64,000 nucleotides of DNA from Bacillota bacterium. Lineage in GTDB: Bacteria > Bacillota > Clostridia > Acetivibrionales > DTU013. Location: NCBI GenBank assembly GCA_023435305.1, contig JAEYRV010000062.1, forward strand, positions 1-64,000, read 5' to 3'. Position 1 is the first letter of the stretch. Every line of letters starts with the position of its first letter. The notes under the pieces were generated by a model, which was given only the letters and a program-made list of their open reading frames with translations, searched no databases and was not told the DNA's origin. Positions 1 through 7,847 of the stretch are shown one piece after another. The position numbers and the translations under genes were made by a program.

Positions 1-77
1 CCCCCCGAGTTCCCCCGCATATCGTAGGCTGGAAACCAGTGTTTATGTGTAAATCGCGAACAGGATATCAGACTGCA

Positions 78-106
78 TTGATAAATAATGAAAATTATTA
101 TATAAT
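78..106 (+). promoter_or_regulatory. sigma-A promoter for zinc-ribbon gene
   Basis: TTGATA at 78-83 and TATAAT at 101-106 are separated by exactly 17 bases. The predicted transcript starts near 113 and holds a small TCGAGC/GCTCGA hairpin (129-143) before the GAGGGGAG ribosome site of the gene at 177. Confidence 0.8.
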
Positions 107-176
107 ATCCTCAAATTACTAAATTCACTCGAGCAGGGCTCGATATCTCATATTTTTTTGAGAGGGGAGAATGTAA

Positions 177-830
177 ATGTTTTGCGAGAATTGTGGAAAT
201 CCGTTGCCTGAGGACTCGAAGTTTTGTTTGAGCTGCGGCGCAAAAGTAGTCAGTGCCGAATCGGAGGGCCAGGCAGTCCAGGAAGCTGCTGTGGCTGCTG
301 ATACAGTTCAGGTTGATGAAGCGCCAGCTGCTGATGCTGTAGTCCAGACGGAACAACAGGCAGCACCTGCGGAACCCATCCAGTATGAACCTCAGCCCAA
401 ACCTGCTGCTCCTGTTACTCCCGTTGCTCAGCCCGCACCGGCCCAGCCCAAACCAGCCCAGCCCGCACCTCAACCCAAACCGGCTCAGCCTGCAGCATAT
501 CAGCAGCCCGCTCCTCAGGCGCAGCCTTACCAGCAGCCTGCTGCGCCAGTGAGTCAGCCAATAGCTAAGAATGAAAAGCCGCTGCCCACATGGAAGTTTA
601 TGGGCATAATGCTGCTGACCGGCATACCGATAATAGGATTTATAATGATCCTGGTCTGGAGCTTCGGACACTCATGTAACAGGAACACCAAGAGCTATGC
701 CAGAGCAGTGCTGATTTTCGGAATAATTGGATTAATACTTACCATCGCTGGAGTCATAATCAACCTTGAGGCATTAAAGGAATTGACAAATTTCATAAAC
801 TCCAATTTTGAGATCGGTATAGCTGGCTGA
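177..830 (+). CDS. zinc-ribbon membrane protein with Pro/Ala-rich linker
   Basis: 217 residues. The N-terminus is a zinc ribbon with two CxxC pairs (Cys3, Cys6, Cys17, Cys20). A long low-complexity linker rich in Pro, Ala and Gln follows (about residues 30-130). Two hydrophobic segments at about 140-163 and 175-197 should cross the membrane, leaving the ribbon and linker on the cytoplasmic side. The start is set by AGAGGGGAG a few bases upstream of ATG 177. It is transcribed alone: its own promoter is at 78-106 and a strong terminator follows at 862-899. The ribbon is of the type found on many Firmicutes membrane proteins. The biological role is unknown. Confidence 0.8.
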   Translation: MFCENCGNPLPEDSKFCLSCGAKVVSAESEGQAVQEAAVAADTVQVDEAPAADAVVQTEQQAAPAEPIQYEPQPKPAAPVTPVAQPAPAQPKPAQPAPQPKPAQPAAYQQPAPQAQPYQQPAAPVSQPIAKNEKPLPTWKFMGIMLLTGIPIIGFIMILVWSFGHSCNRNTKSYARAVLIFGIIGLILTIAGVIINLEALKELTNFINSNFEIGIAG

Positions 831-861
831 ACATTTCCCACTGATTGAGCAATTATGAATT

Positions 862-899
862 AAGAGGGGCAATGTCGTGAAAACGGTATTGCCTCTTTT
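862..899 (+). terminator. rho-independent terminator after zinc-ribbon gene
   Basis: AAGAGGGGCAAT pairs with ATTGCCTCTT around a GTCGTGAAAACGGT loop and runs into TTTT. It lies 30 bases after the stop at 830. Confidence 0.8.
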
Positions 900-1074
900 G
901 CGTGCGTGCGGTGCGTGTGTGGTGTGCGTGAGGTGTGCGTGCGGCATACGCGCGTTCTTATCTGTGAGGTTACTGTCTGTGAGGCTGCGGGCTATGGTGA
1001 ACAATATTTCCTGAAGTATGTTAATGACGGGACTGCGCGATAACTGTGTTATGCGAACAAACGTTTGATTTGGG
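900..1074. other. gene-free stretch with GT/GC-rich microsatellite
   Basis: Between the terminator and the pcrA promoter there is no credible gene. Bases 900-950 are a low-complexity run of TGCG, GTGTG and GCGTG units, unlike the surrounding base composition. The rest is unremarkable. Confidence 0.6.
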
Positions 1075-1103
1075 TTGCGTTCAGATGCATCGTTGGTTAT
1101 AAT
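1075..1103 (+). promoter_or_regulatory. sigma-A promoter for pcrA
   Basis: TTGCGT at 1075-1080 and TATAAT at 1098-1103 with a 17-base spacer. Because this promoter lies inside the longest open frame, which begins with a TTG at 1065, the true pcrA start must be downstream of it. Confidence 0.75.
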
Positions 1104-1142
1104 ATGAGAGGTAAGAAAAATAATTTTACAGGTGCGGATCAA

Positions 1143-3719
1143 ATGATTACAGATAATGACAGACAGCAGTTCTTACAGTTGAGAAAAAAATTCCTTGAGA
1201 TAGAATACGGCAGGCTGAATCCGCAGCAGAGGCAGGCGGTCTTTCAGATAAACGGTCCCCTTCTTGTGCTGGCAGGTGCCGGCTCCGGCAAGACCTCGGT
1301 CCTTGTGAACAGGATCGCATATATGATCAAATACGGAGATGCATACCATTCGGAGCGCGTTCCGGAAGGGCTGACGGCTGCAGATCTGAAGCTTATTGAG
1401 GATGCTGCCGGTTCGGAAGACAAAGCATCCCGTGGTATAAAAGTGACCACCGGGGATAATTCCCTGCAGGAAGAGGAAAGAGACAGGCTGGTGAGTATTT
1501 TACGTGACAGGCCTGTTCATCCGGCATCGATACTTGCGATAACATTCACAAACAAAGCCGCGAGAGAAATGAAGGAAAGGCTGGGAAACATGCTGAACAG
1601 CGCTGTCAATGACATCTGGGTCAGTACGTTCCACGCCTCATGTGTAAGGATACTCAGGAGAGATATCGAAAAGTTGGGTTATAGCAGGAACTTTGTCATA
1701 TTTGATACATCCGACCAACAGACTCTTATAAAGGACAGCATAAAGGAGCTGAATCTCAATGAGAAAAACTTCCCGGTGAGGGAGGTGCTTTCAAAGATAG
1801 GCAGGGCAAAGGACGAACTGAAGGAGCCGCCGGAATATGCCAGGGAGGCGGGCGCCGATTTCAGGCTGAGCAAGATCGCCCGCATCTATGAGCTGTACCA
1901 GAAAAAGCTCAGAAACAACAATGCACTGGATTTTGACGATATTATTCTGCTTACTATCAAGCTGTTTTTAGACCACCCTGAAGTAATGGAGTATTACCAG
2001 AGAAAGTTCAAATACATACTCGTGGATGAATACCAGGATACAAACACTGCTCAGTATACGCTGGTAAGCCTGCTGTCAAAGCATTTCAGAAACCTGTGCG
2101 TGGTTGGCGACGATGACCAGAGCATATATGGATGGAGGGGCGCTGATATCAGCAATATCCTCGACTTTGAAAAGGAATTCAGGGATGCGAAGGTAATAAA
2201 GCTGGAGCAGAATTACCGCTCGACCAAGACCATACTCGATGCTGCCAACCATGTTATTAAAAATAATCTGGGCAGGAAGAGCAAGAGCCTTTGGACTGAA
2301 AATGACAAGGGTGAGGGAGTCCAGTATTTTGAAGCCGGAAACGAGCGGGAGGAGGCAGATTTCATTGCCTGCCAGGTCGACAGTCTGATAAAGGAAGAGG
2401 GCAGAAAATACAAGGATTTTGCGCTGCTTTACAGGATAAATGCTCAGTCCCGCGCCCTTGAGGAAGCCTTTATGAAGGCGGGCATACCCTATCGAATATA
2501 TGGCGGCCTGAAGTTTTATGACAGGAAGGAAATAAAGGATATCATAGCATATCTGCGTTTGATACAAAATCCTTCCGATGATGTGGCGTTAAAAAGGATC
2601 ATAAACGTTCCGAGAAGAGGCATAGGAAACACAACGCTCGACGCTGCCGAAAGTGCAGCATTAGAAAGAAGCTGCAGCATTTTCTCTATCATATCCTCTG
2701 CTGAGGAGGTACCTGAGCTCAAACGAGCGGCATCAAAGCTCACGGAGTTCGCCAGCATGATTGGCAGCTTCAGGGCTCTTTCCGGAGATAAGACTGTGCC
2801 GGAACTGATAGAGGAAGTGATCAACAAATCCGGAATACTCGACGAGCTGCAGGCTGAGGAGACGGATGAGGCCAGGACGCGTATCGAGAACATTAAGGAA
2901 CTCATCTCAGGCGCTATCGAGTTCGAATCCCAAAGCGAGGAGAAGGGACTGGAAGCATACCTTGCAAATGTATCATTGGTGTCAGACATAGACAATCTTG
3001 ACGGTGAAAATGACCGTGTTGTACTAATGACACTCCACAGTGCGAAGGGCCTGGAGTTCCCGGTCGTATTCATTCCCGGCTTTGAGGAGGGAGTATTTCC
3101 GGGTATGCGCTCCATGGACAGTGAAGCCGAGCTTGAGGAAGAGCGCAGGCTCTGTTATGTAGGCATCACCAGGGCCAGGGAGAGGCTGTATCTTACAAGT
3201 ACCTATACCAGGACGCTTTTCGGGAATACAACGTATAACAGATGTTCAAGGTTCATGAAGGAGATCCCGGGAGAACTTGTACAGGTGATCGGTAAAAAAG
3301 CAAAGGCCTCAGATACCTTTATCGGCCGACAGGGGAGGATCGGACCCGATGCCGAAGGCGGCGGGTTCGGAATGCAGGGCGGTTTTGGAGTTTCCAGAAT
3401 GCCTGGTAAGGGCCCATCAGGCGGTTTTGGCACCGCAGCCGGTACGGGAGGATTTGGAGGAACTAGCTTCGGCACAGCTATGGGCGGCGGCTCAGGTTCA
3501 GCAGTGTTCGGCAGGGCAGTGGATACATCGGCATCAGGCAGAGGAAAAGCAGCCGGACCAGAGTACAAGGCGGGCGACCAGGTCGTACACAAGAAATTCG
3601 GTGTGGGCAGGATAACTGCCGTAATACTGGACAAAGGCGATCAGGTTCTTGAGATAGATTTCAGAAACAGCGGAATGAAGCGATTGGTGGCGGCATTCGC
3701 GAGTCTTGTCAAGCTTTGA
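1143..3719 (+). CDS. pcrA: ATP-dependent 3'-5' DNA helicase PcrA/UvrD
   Basis: 858 residues from ATG 1143, chosen because the promoter at 1075-1103 excludes the upstream TTG and ATG 1104. The ribosome site is weak. SF1A helicase motifs appear in order: GAGSGKT (about residue 45), TFTNKAAREM, DEYQDTN, GDDDQSIYGWRG, QNYRST, LHSAKGLEF and YVGITRARE. PcrA unwinds DNA in nucleotide excision repair and removes stalled RNA polymerase and RecA filaments. Two features depart from textbook PcrA. There are about 58 extra residues between motif I and motif Ia (about 64-122). A Gly/Phe-rich linker (about 735-805) precedes the conserved C-terminal Tudor-like domain beginning GDQVVHKKFGVG. That domain binds RNA polymerase in other species. 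Confidence 0.95.
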   Translation: MITDNDRQQFLQLRKKFLEIEYGRLNPQQRQAVFQINGPLLVLAGAGSGKTSVLVNRIAYMIKYGDAYHSERVPEGLTAADLKLIEDAAGSEDKASRGIKVTTGDNSLQEEERDRLVSILRDRPVHPASILAITFTNKAAREMKERLGNMLNSAVNDIWVSTFHASCVRILRRDIEKLGYSRNFVIFDTSDQQTLIKDSIKELNLNEKNFPVREVLSKIGRAKDELKEPPEYAREAGADFRLSKIARIYELYQKKLRNNNALDFDDIILLTIKLFLDHPEVMEYYQRKFKYILVDEYQDTNTAQYTLVSLLSKHFRNLCVVGDDDQSIYGWRGADISNILDFEKEFRDAKVIKLEQNYRSTKTILDAANHVIKNNLGRKSKSLWTENDKGEGVQYFEAGNEREEADFIACQVDSLIKEEGRKYKDFALLYRINAQSRALEEAFMKAGIPYRIYGGLKFYDRKEIKDIIAYLRLIQNPSDDVALKRIINVPRRGIGNTTLDAAESAALERSCSIFSIISSAEEVPELKRAASKLTEFASMIGSFRALSGDKTVPELIEEVINKSGILDELQAEETDEARTRIENIKELISGAIEFESQSEEKGLEAYLANVSLVSDIDNLDGENDRVVLMTLHSAKGLEFPVVFIPGFEEGVFPGMRSMDSEAELEEERRLCYVGITRARERLYLTSTYTRTLFGNTTYNRCSRFMKEIPGELVQVIGKKAKASDTFIGRQGRIGPDAEGGGFGMQGGFGVSRMPGKGPSGGFGTAAGTGGFGGTSFGTAMGGGSGSAVFGRAVDTSASGRGKAAGPEYKAGDQVVHKKFGVGRITAVILDKGDQVLEIDFRNSGMKRLVAAFASLVKL

Positions 3720-3858
3720 CATGAATAGTGTACCGTCACATGAAAAGGCCCTATAGAGCCGGTTTTACTTTTAAGATCATAAAAATGGGCTGGCAAGAAA
3801 GATAAGATCATAAGCAAACTAATTATTATTAAGCTCCCGAATATATGAAAGCAGGTAT

Positions 3859-3897
3859 ATAGTGCAGATGATATGCAAATAATATTGTCTGCACTAT
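3859..3897. other. perfect hairpin in pcrA 3' gap
   Basis: ATAGTGCAGA and TCTGCACTAT form a 10-bp perfect stem around a 19-base AT-rich loop. No U-run follows, so it is a poor terminator. A second small hairpin, GAGGGATGTCCCTC, sits just before the ribosome site of the next gene, near 3931-3946. The 3720-3973 gap otherwise shows nothing. Confidence 0.5.
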
Positions 3898-3973
3898 TGA
3901 TGTAAAGGGACGATTCCCACATGATCCACTAAGAGGGATGTCCCTCGGCTAATCATATTTTCGGAGGGATAAA

Positions 3974-4165
3974 ATGGATATTTATGATTATAATGAGGAT
4001 AACCTTTCTACCATAGCACGTTCATGCAGCCACCTGAACTCCAGAAATAAACCGGGCAGCAGCCACTCGGGAGACCTGTCCTGCAGCGATTGTATCCATT
4101 GGAACGGAAGCGGCTGTTCAAGGAACCATCTGGAAAGCATCGTATCAGAAATGCATCTTGATTGA
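3974..4165 (+). CDS. small Cys-containing protein, function unknown
   Basis: 63 residues, preceded by an excellent GGAGGGATAAA ribosome site, which is the main reason to believe the start at ATG 3974. The C-terminal half holds CSDCIHW and GCSRNHLESI, a compact Cys cluster (CxxC plus a third Cys) suggesting metal binding or a disulfide. There is no signal peptide or membrane segment. I do not recognise a named family, though similar small C-D-C-I-H-type peptides occur in Clostridia. The stop codon lies inside the first copy of a roughly 40-base imperfect repeat (4157-4312). Confidence 0.6.
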   Translation: MDIYDYNEDNLSTIARSCSHLNSRNKPGSSHSGDLSCSDCIHWNGSGCSRNHLESIVSEMHLD

Positions 4166-4312
4166 GAAACAAAGGTTGCAGCGTGGCCGATACTAAGCTT
4201 TATTAGAATTTGACCATAATTGAGAATCTCGAGTGCCAGCGTGGACGATGCTACGCTATACCATAATTGTACCTTGATTGAGAAGCTTAAATGACGGGCG
4301 TGGACGATGCCA
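4157..4312. repeat. three imperfect 40-base repeats
   Basis: Copies at about 4157-4195, 4214-4254 and 4273-4312 share an ATTGAGAA start and a GCGTGGACGATGC end, with a variable middle. The first copy supplies the last codons and stop of the small gene before it. The repeats fill the gap before the convergent phosphatase gene. Confidence 0.6.
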
Positions 4313-4329
4313 GACTGTAACTGTGTTCC

Positions 4330-4983
4330 TCAGATGAGCCGCAGTACCTCAAGAGGATCACTTACAAGCACATTTGCTCCATTCGCCAGAAGTTCATCTG
4401 CCTTTCGGAACCCCCACAGGCAGCCGACAGCATACATCCCGGCGGATGAGGCCGTCAGCATATCAATGCCGGTATCCCCCAGATACAAACACTCATCCGG
4501 TTTGACACCGAGTATCCCGGCAATTTCAATGGCAGCTGACGGGTCCGGTTTTTTGGGTATGCCGGTGCGTTCACCATAAACAGGATTGAACTGCCATCGG
4601 GGAAGGAGCTGACGGATCATTAGTTTGGCAAAGTCATCGGATTTATTAGACAGCACCGAAAGCATAAGACCCATGGATGAAAGTCCGTCCAGCATCTCAT
4701 TTATACCGGGATATGCTTTCGTTTTGTTGTTCCACCTTTTTGAATATTCTTCTCTGACTTCCGAATAACAAGCATCAACATAAGAATCATTGCGAATGTT
4801 TTCCGGCAGTGCGCGGATGACAAGGTTACGGAAACCGTTGCCGACGAAGTATTTGTACGGTTCTATATCATGCACAGGATGGTCATGTCTTGAAAGCACA
4901 GTGTTCATGGAGTCAGCGATATCCTCCAGCGTGTCCAGCAGTGTTCCATCCAGATCAAATACTGCAGCCTTGAATTTATTCAT
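4330..4983 (-). CDS. gph: HAD hydrolase, phosphoglycolate phosphatase-like
   Basis: 217 residues from ATG at 4983, with AAGGAGAAGG just upstream; longer frames upstream have no ribosome site and run into the previous gene. HAD motif I is VFDLDGTLLDT (Asp10, Asp12), motif II SNKS, motif III KKPDP and motif IV LGDTGIDM. A helical cap with VGNGFRNLVIRAL lies between motifs I and II, as in Gph enzymes that dephosphorylate 2-phosphoglycolate formed during DNA repair. The exact substrate cannot be fixed from sequence; PpaX-like pyrophosphatase is an alternative. It is 13 bases downstream of the HDOD gene and probably shares its transcript. Confidence 0.8.
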   Translation of the reverse strand: MNKFKAAVFDLDGTLLDTLEDIADSMNTVLSRHDHPVHDIEPYKYFVGNGFRNLVIRALPENIRNDSYVDACYSEVREEYSKRWNNKTKAYPGINEMLDGLSSMGLMLSVLSNKSDDFAKLMIRQLLPRWQFNPVYGERTGIPKKPDPSAAIEIAGILGVKPDECLYLGDTGIDMLTASSAGMYAVGCLWGFRKADELLANGANVLVSDPLEVLRLI

Positions 4984-4996
4984 TACCTTCTCCTTG

Positions 4997-5857
4997 CTAA
5001 TGCCATGTAAAGAAGCTGCCAAGTCTGTCCACCTCGGACGCCAACGCATCGGTGGCAGCCTGCTTGTCATTATCCGTTAATCCAAAATAGTCCATAATCT
5101 TGCTGCTGATAGCATGATTTATGTTTAAACCAAGTAATTTTTCGTAGTACTCTGTACTTAGCACATCTGCTGCATACATTAGCTTTACTTCATCAGAGTT
5201 GGATTTTGCAAGGAATGGAGTGTGATGAAACTCTACAATATCTGTTATATCGCTGCGTATATTCCATTTCCTGCATAGCCAGGCGCCTATTTCTGCATGT
5301 GTAATACCACCCATGACGGAGCGCTCTGCAACTAACTGATGCATGCCCTTCATCAGCTTCTCGAAAATTTCGTCGACCAAATCAGGCGCACATGTATCAA
5401 GCAAGGGTATGCCTATATCGTGGATCAATCCGTATGTGAAAAGTTTGTGCTTATCCAGCTTATTTATTCGCAATGATAGAATATAACCCGCCGCAGAGGT
5501 TCCCAGGACATGTCTCCAATAATGGGCCATCTTGAATTTCCTGTTTCTATTCGAGGTCGGTACCCCGGAAAATAACTGTTTTGACAGATAGAACACAAGG
5601 AGGTTTTGCACCGCATCGATTCCAAGGTAAATCACAGCATCCTTTAATGTCCCTGTCCCTTTGTTAAACTGCTTGGCACTAAATACCTTCAGTATCAGGT
5701 CACTCAACTGGTCATATCGGGCCACTTCCAGCACCAGTCGGTCGATATGCAGCCCTTCCGGATTATTCAGCAAGTCGAAAATTCGGCTTACATCCTGTGT
5801 AAGCTTCGGGAAATTTTCTGAGTTTTCCAGAAGTTCAAATACTTTTTCTCTTTCCAT
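4997..5857 (-). CDS. HDOD-domain signalling protein
   Basis: 286 residues. The core (about 15-215) matches the HDOD fold: FPKLTQDVSRIFDLLN at the start, LKDAVIYLGIDAVQNLL in the middle, and a retained YGLIHDIG motif followed by HAEIGAWLCRKWN and VEFHHTP. HDOD proteins are HD-GYP relatives that usually lack hydrolase activity and relay signals in motility, stress or cell-cycle control. Here the His-Asp pair is kept, so residual activity cannot be excluded. No receiver or output domain is fused. AGAGGTATGCTGA precedes ATG 5857 and a perfect promoter lies at 5891-5919. It is first in a two-gene operon with the phosphatase. Confidence 0.8.
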   Translation of the reverse strand: MEREKVFELLENSENFPKLTQDVSRIFDLLNNPEGLHIDRLVLEVARYDQLSDLILKVFSAKQFNKGTGTLKDAVIYLGIDAVQNLLVFYLSKQLFSGVPTSNRNRKFKMAHYWRHVLGTSAAGYILSLRINKLDKHKLFTYGLIHDIGIPLLDTCAPDLVDEIFEKLMKGMHQLVAERSVMGGITHAEIGAWLCRKWNIRSDITDIVEFHHTPFLAKSNSDEVKLMYAADVLSTEYYEKLLGLNINHAISSKIMDYFGLTDNDKQAATDALASEVDRLGSFFTWH

Positions 5858-5890
5858 TCAGCATACCTCTTAATGGTATTGATTGATTTC

Positions 5891-5919
5891 ATTATATAAT
5901 TTTATTGAGAGGATATCAA
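5891..5919 (-). promoter_or_regulatory. sigma-A promoter for HDOD-gph operon
   Basis: On the minus strand TTGATA (5919-5914) and TATAAT (5896-5891) are spaced by 17 bases, about 30 bases before the HDOD start. Confidence 0.8.
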
Positions 5920-6000
5920 TTAATATGATTGGCGGGAACATAACAGTGCTTGTTGTTAACAGCCGGAATGGATATTATGCTGGGATGTGATTTGGCATTC

Positions 6001-6009
6001 TGTTATAAT
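6001..6009 (+). promoter_or_regulatory. extended -10 promoter for amidase
   Basis: TGTTATAAT forms an extended -10 element. No good -35 hexamer is visible 16-18 bases upstream. Confidence 0.5.
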
Positions 6010-6067
6010 GTGTATATAACTATGTGCGGGGGATTTGGGCGTTGGATTTTCGTCCGATATAAACAAA

Positions 6068-7231
6068 ATGACTAAAAGAATATCAGCTTTTATATTGATA
6101 ATATTGATGATAGTGATTATATCAGCCTGTTCCGGGAATAATGACCGAACCGCGGGCACCGTCGCAAACAGCACAGATGCTGATACATATATCGGTGAAG
6201 AAGTCGATGTCCAAAAGAGCAGCGGCGACATGACCAGCGGGGAGCCATCTGATAGGGATACGGAGATAACAGACGGCGAACCGGCAGGGCAGTCTGCGAT
6301 AACTGAAGGGGAGCCATCTGGTAGAGATACAGGAATGACTAACGAGAAACCGGCCGAACAGAGTGAGATAACGGAGGGAGAACCATCTGGTCGAGATACA
6401 GAATCTACAGGCGAGAAACCGGCCAGGCCGGCTGAGATAACTGATATGGAGCCAACTGATCAAGATAATGGAAATGCGGATGTGAATGCATTTGAGGGAG
6501 CCGAAGAAGATGAAGAGGCAAACATAATAGATGACAAAACAGGGGCTTCACTAAATCCTGAAGGCCCGGCGGGAAATGGCACCGAGAGCAGGGCTCTTGA
6601 AGGCAGGATAATCTGTATAGACCCTGGCCATCAAACACGCGGCAATTACGATACCGAGCCTGTAGCGCCGGGCGCTGATGAAATGAAGGCAAAGGTTTCA
6701 AGCGGCACAGCAGGAGTAAAAACGAGGATTCCCGAGTATAAGCTTGTTCTGGAGGTTGCGCTCAAGCTGAGAGATGTTCTTGAAGGATATGGGGCGACCG
6801 TCATCATGACCAGGACAGAAAACAATGTCGATATAAGCAATGCTGAAAGAGCAGCAATAGCAAACGACGCAAATGCCGACCTTTATTTCCGCATACATGC
6901 CGATGGTTCAACAGACAAATCGGTCCATGGGGTATCAGTTCTGATACCGGGAAAAGGATATATCACCGATGAATATGTATTAAAAGAGAGTGAGAAAGCA
7001 GGAAGCTGCATTTTAGAAGCCTTTGTGAAGGCCACGGGAGCAAAGCGGAGAGGAATGCCGAAGAGAAACGATCTGAGCGGCTTCAACTGGTGCAAGGTGC
7101 CAATGGCCCTGATAGAAATCGGTTTCATGTCAAATGCTGAAGAAGATGTAAAACTGAATTCAAAGGAATACCAGGATAAAATGGTAGATGGTATGGCCAA
7201 AGGAATTGTTGAATACTTCATTAATAATTGA
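6068..7231 (+). CDS. N-acetylmuramoyl-L-alanine amidase lipoprotein
   Basis: 387 residues from ATG 6068. A TTG at 6035 in frame, behind GGGGGATT, is a possible longer start. The N-terminus is a lipoprotein signal with lipobox IISAC. Residues about 57-136 are three 23-residue acidic repeats of the GEPSGRDT...EKPAEQSEI type, a flexible stalk. The C-terminal half is an Amidase_3 domain: IDPGHQ (zinc His), GATVIMTRTENN, FRIHADG (second zinc His) and LIEIGFMSN (catalytic Glu). It should cleave the amide between MurNAc and the stem peptide while anchored on the outer face of the membrane. It is monocistronic. A spore-cortex or cell-separation role is possible but not shown. Confidence 0.88.
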   Translation: MTKRISAFILIILMIVIISACSGNNDRTAGTVANSTDADTYIGEEVDVQKSSGDMTSGEPSDRDTEITDGEPAGQSAITEGEPSGRDTGMTNEKPAEQSEITEGEPSGRDTESTGEKPARPAEITDMEPTDQDNGNADVNAFEGAEEDEEANIIDDKTGASLNPEGPAGNGTESRALEGRIICIDPGHQTRGNYDTEPVAPGADEMKAKVSSGTAGVKTRIPEYKLVLEVALKLRDVLEGYGATVIMTRTENNVDISNAERAAIANDANADLYFRIHADGSTDKSVHGVSVLIPGKGYITDEYVLKESEKAGSCILEAFVKATGAKRRGMPKRNDLSGFNWCKVPMALIEIGFMSNAEEDVKLNSKEYQDKMVDGMAKGIVEYFINN

Positions 7232-7241
7232 AGCAAAAAAT

Positions 7242-7269
7242 CTACTTGGATGAAATTTCAAGTAGGGGC
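7242..7269. repeat. inverted copy of the downstream 40-bp repeat, hairpin
   Basis: Just after the amidase stop, CTACTTG...CAAGTAG forms a hairpin. The whole 28-base segment matches the reverse complement of part of the repeat at 7360-7480 with two mismatches. It may serve as the amidase terminator, though its U-run is poor. Confidence 0.6.
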
Positions 7270-7359
7270 AGTTATTTTACCTTACCATGATGACATAATG
7301 TGGGATATCTATAATTATGTAACCTAAATATGGAGAAAATACAATAAAACAGCGAATAA

Positions 7360-7490
7360 TTCAGCCCCTAATTGAAATTCCATCCAAGTAGAGTGAAAGC
7401 TTCAGCCCCTAATTGAAATTCCATCCAAGTAGAGTGAAGCTTCAGCCATTAATTGAAAATTCGCCCGGATAGAGAGAAGGTTTCAGCCCT
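7360..7490. repeat. tandem 40-bp repeats before his operon
   Basis: Copies start at 7360, 7401 and 7441, each beginning TTCAGCC; a fourth start is seen at about 7482. The first two are almost identical and the third is diverged. There are no spacers, so this is not a CRISPR array. The inverted copy at 7242-7269 means the region can also form long stem structures. Confidence 0.75.
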
Positions 7491-7589
7491 TTAGTCACAA
7501 ATGAAGTTAACTTTGAATTTTTCATCTGACTCTATTTCACGATGGGAGTGTGGGGGTTGCATTTATATAAAACAAATTGTATTTTTGAA

Positions 7590-7618
7590 TTGACAAAAAA
7601 AGGTCTATACAATATAAT
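7590..7618 (+). promoter_or_regulatory. histidine operon promoter
   Basis: TTGACA (7590-7595) and TATAAT (7613-7618) with a 17-base spacer: a full consensus sigma-A promoter. Transcription should begin near 7625, giving a leader of about 220 bases before hisZ. I see no T-box core and no His-rich leader peptide in it. Confidence 0.9.
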
Positions 7619-7624
7619 AGTTTT

Positions 7625-7847
7625 AATTTATTAATTTATCTGTTTAACATAGTGAAGCGATAAAGCGAAATCGATCCGCATGAGTAGTAAGCCGGATCAG
7701 AGAAGCGCAATAAACGAAGCGGTATCAGTGAAGCGGTATTAGTGAAGAAAACAAGTGAAGAAAACAAGTGAAGAAAACAAGTGAAGCAAAACAAGTGAAG
7801 CAAAACAAGTGAAGCAAAATCATCATATAGCAAGAGAGGTGCGAGAA
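7625..7847 (+). promoter_or_regulatory. his operon leader with GTGAAG repeats
   Basis: The leader holds a GATCCG/CGGATC hairpin (7673-7698), then scattered GAAGCG units. Three 13-base copies of AGTGAAGAAAACA (7741-7779) and three 14-base copies of AGTGAAGCAAAACA-type (7780-7820) follow. The array is almost pure purine and unlikely to fold. The hisZ ribosome site, AGAGAGGTG, lies directly after it. A regulatory role is possible; replication slippage is the simpler explanation for its origin. Confidence 0.65.

Noticed and set aside
1..77. Possible tRNA or other structured RNA at the window start
   Set aside because: No cloverleaf or TTC arm could be found; only short incidental pairings are seen.
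774..1142. Minus-strand frame of 122 codons over the microsatellite
   Set aside because: It is composed of His/Thr/Ala repeats from the GT-rich run and overlaps the pcrA promoter and a terminator.
7360..7490. Possible CRISPR array before the his operon
   Set aside because: Repeats are contiguous with no unique spacers, they decay quickly, and no cas gene is in the window.
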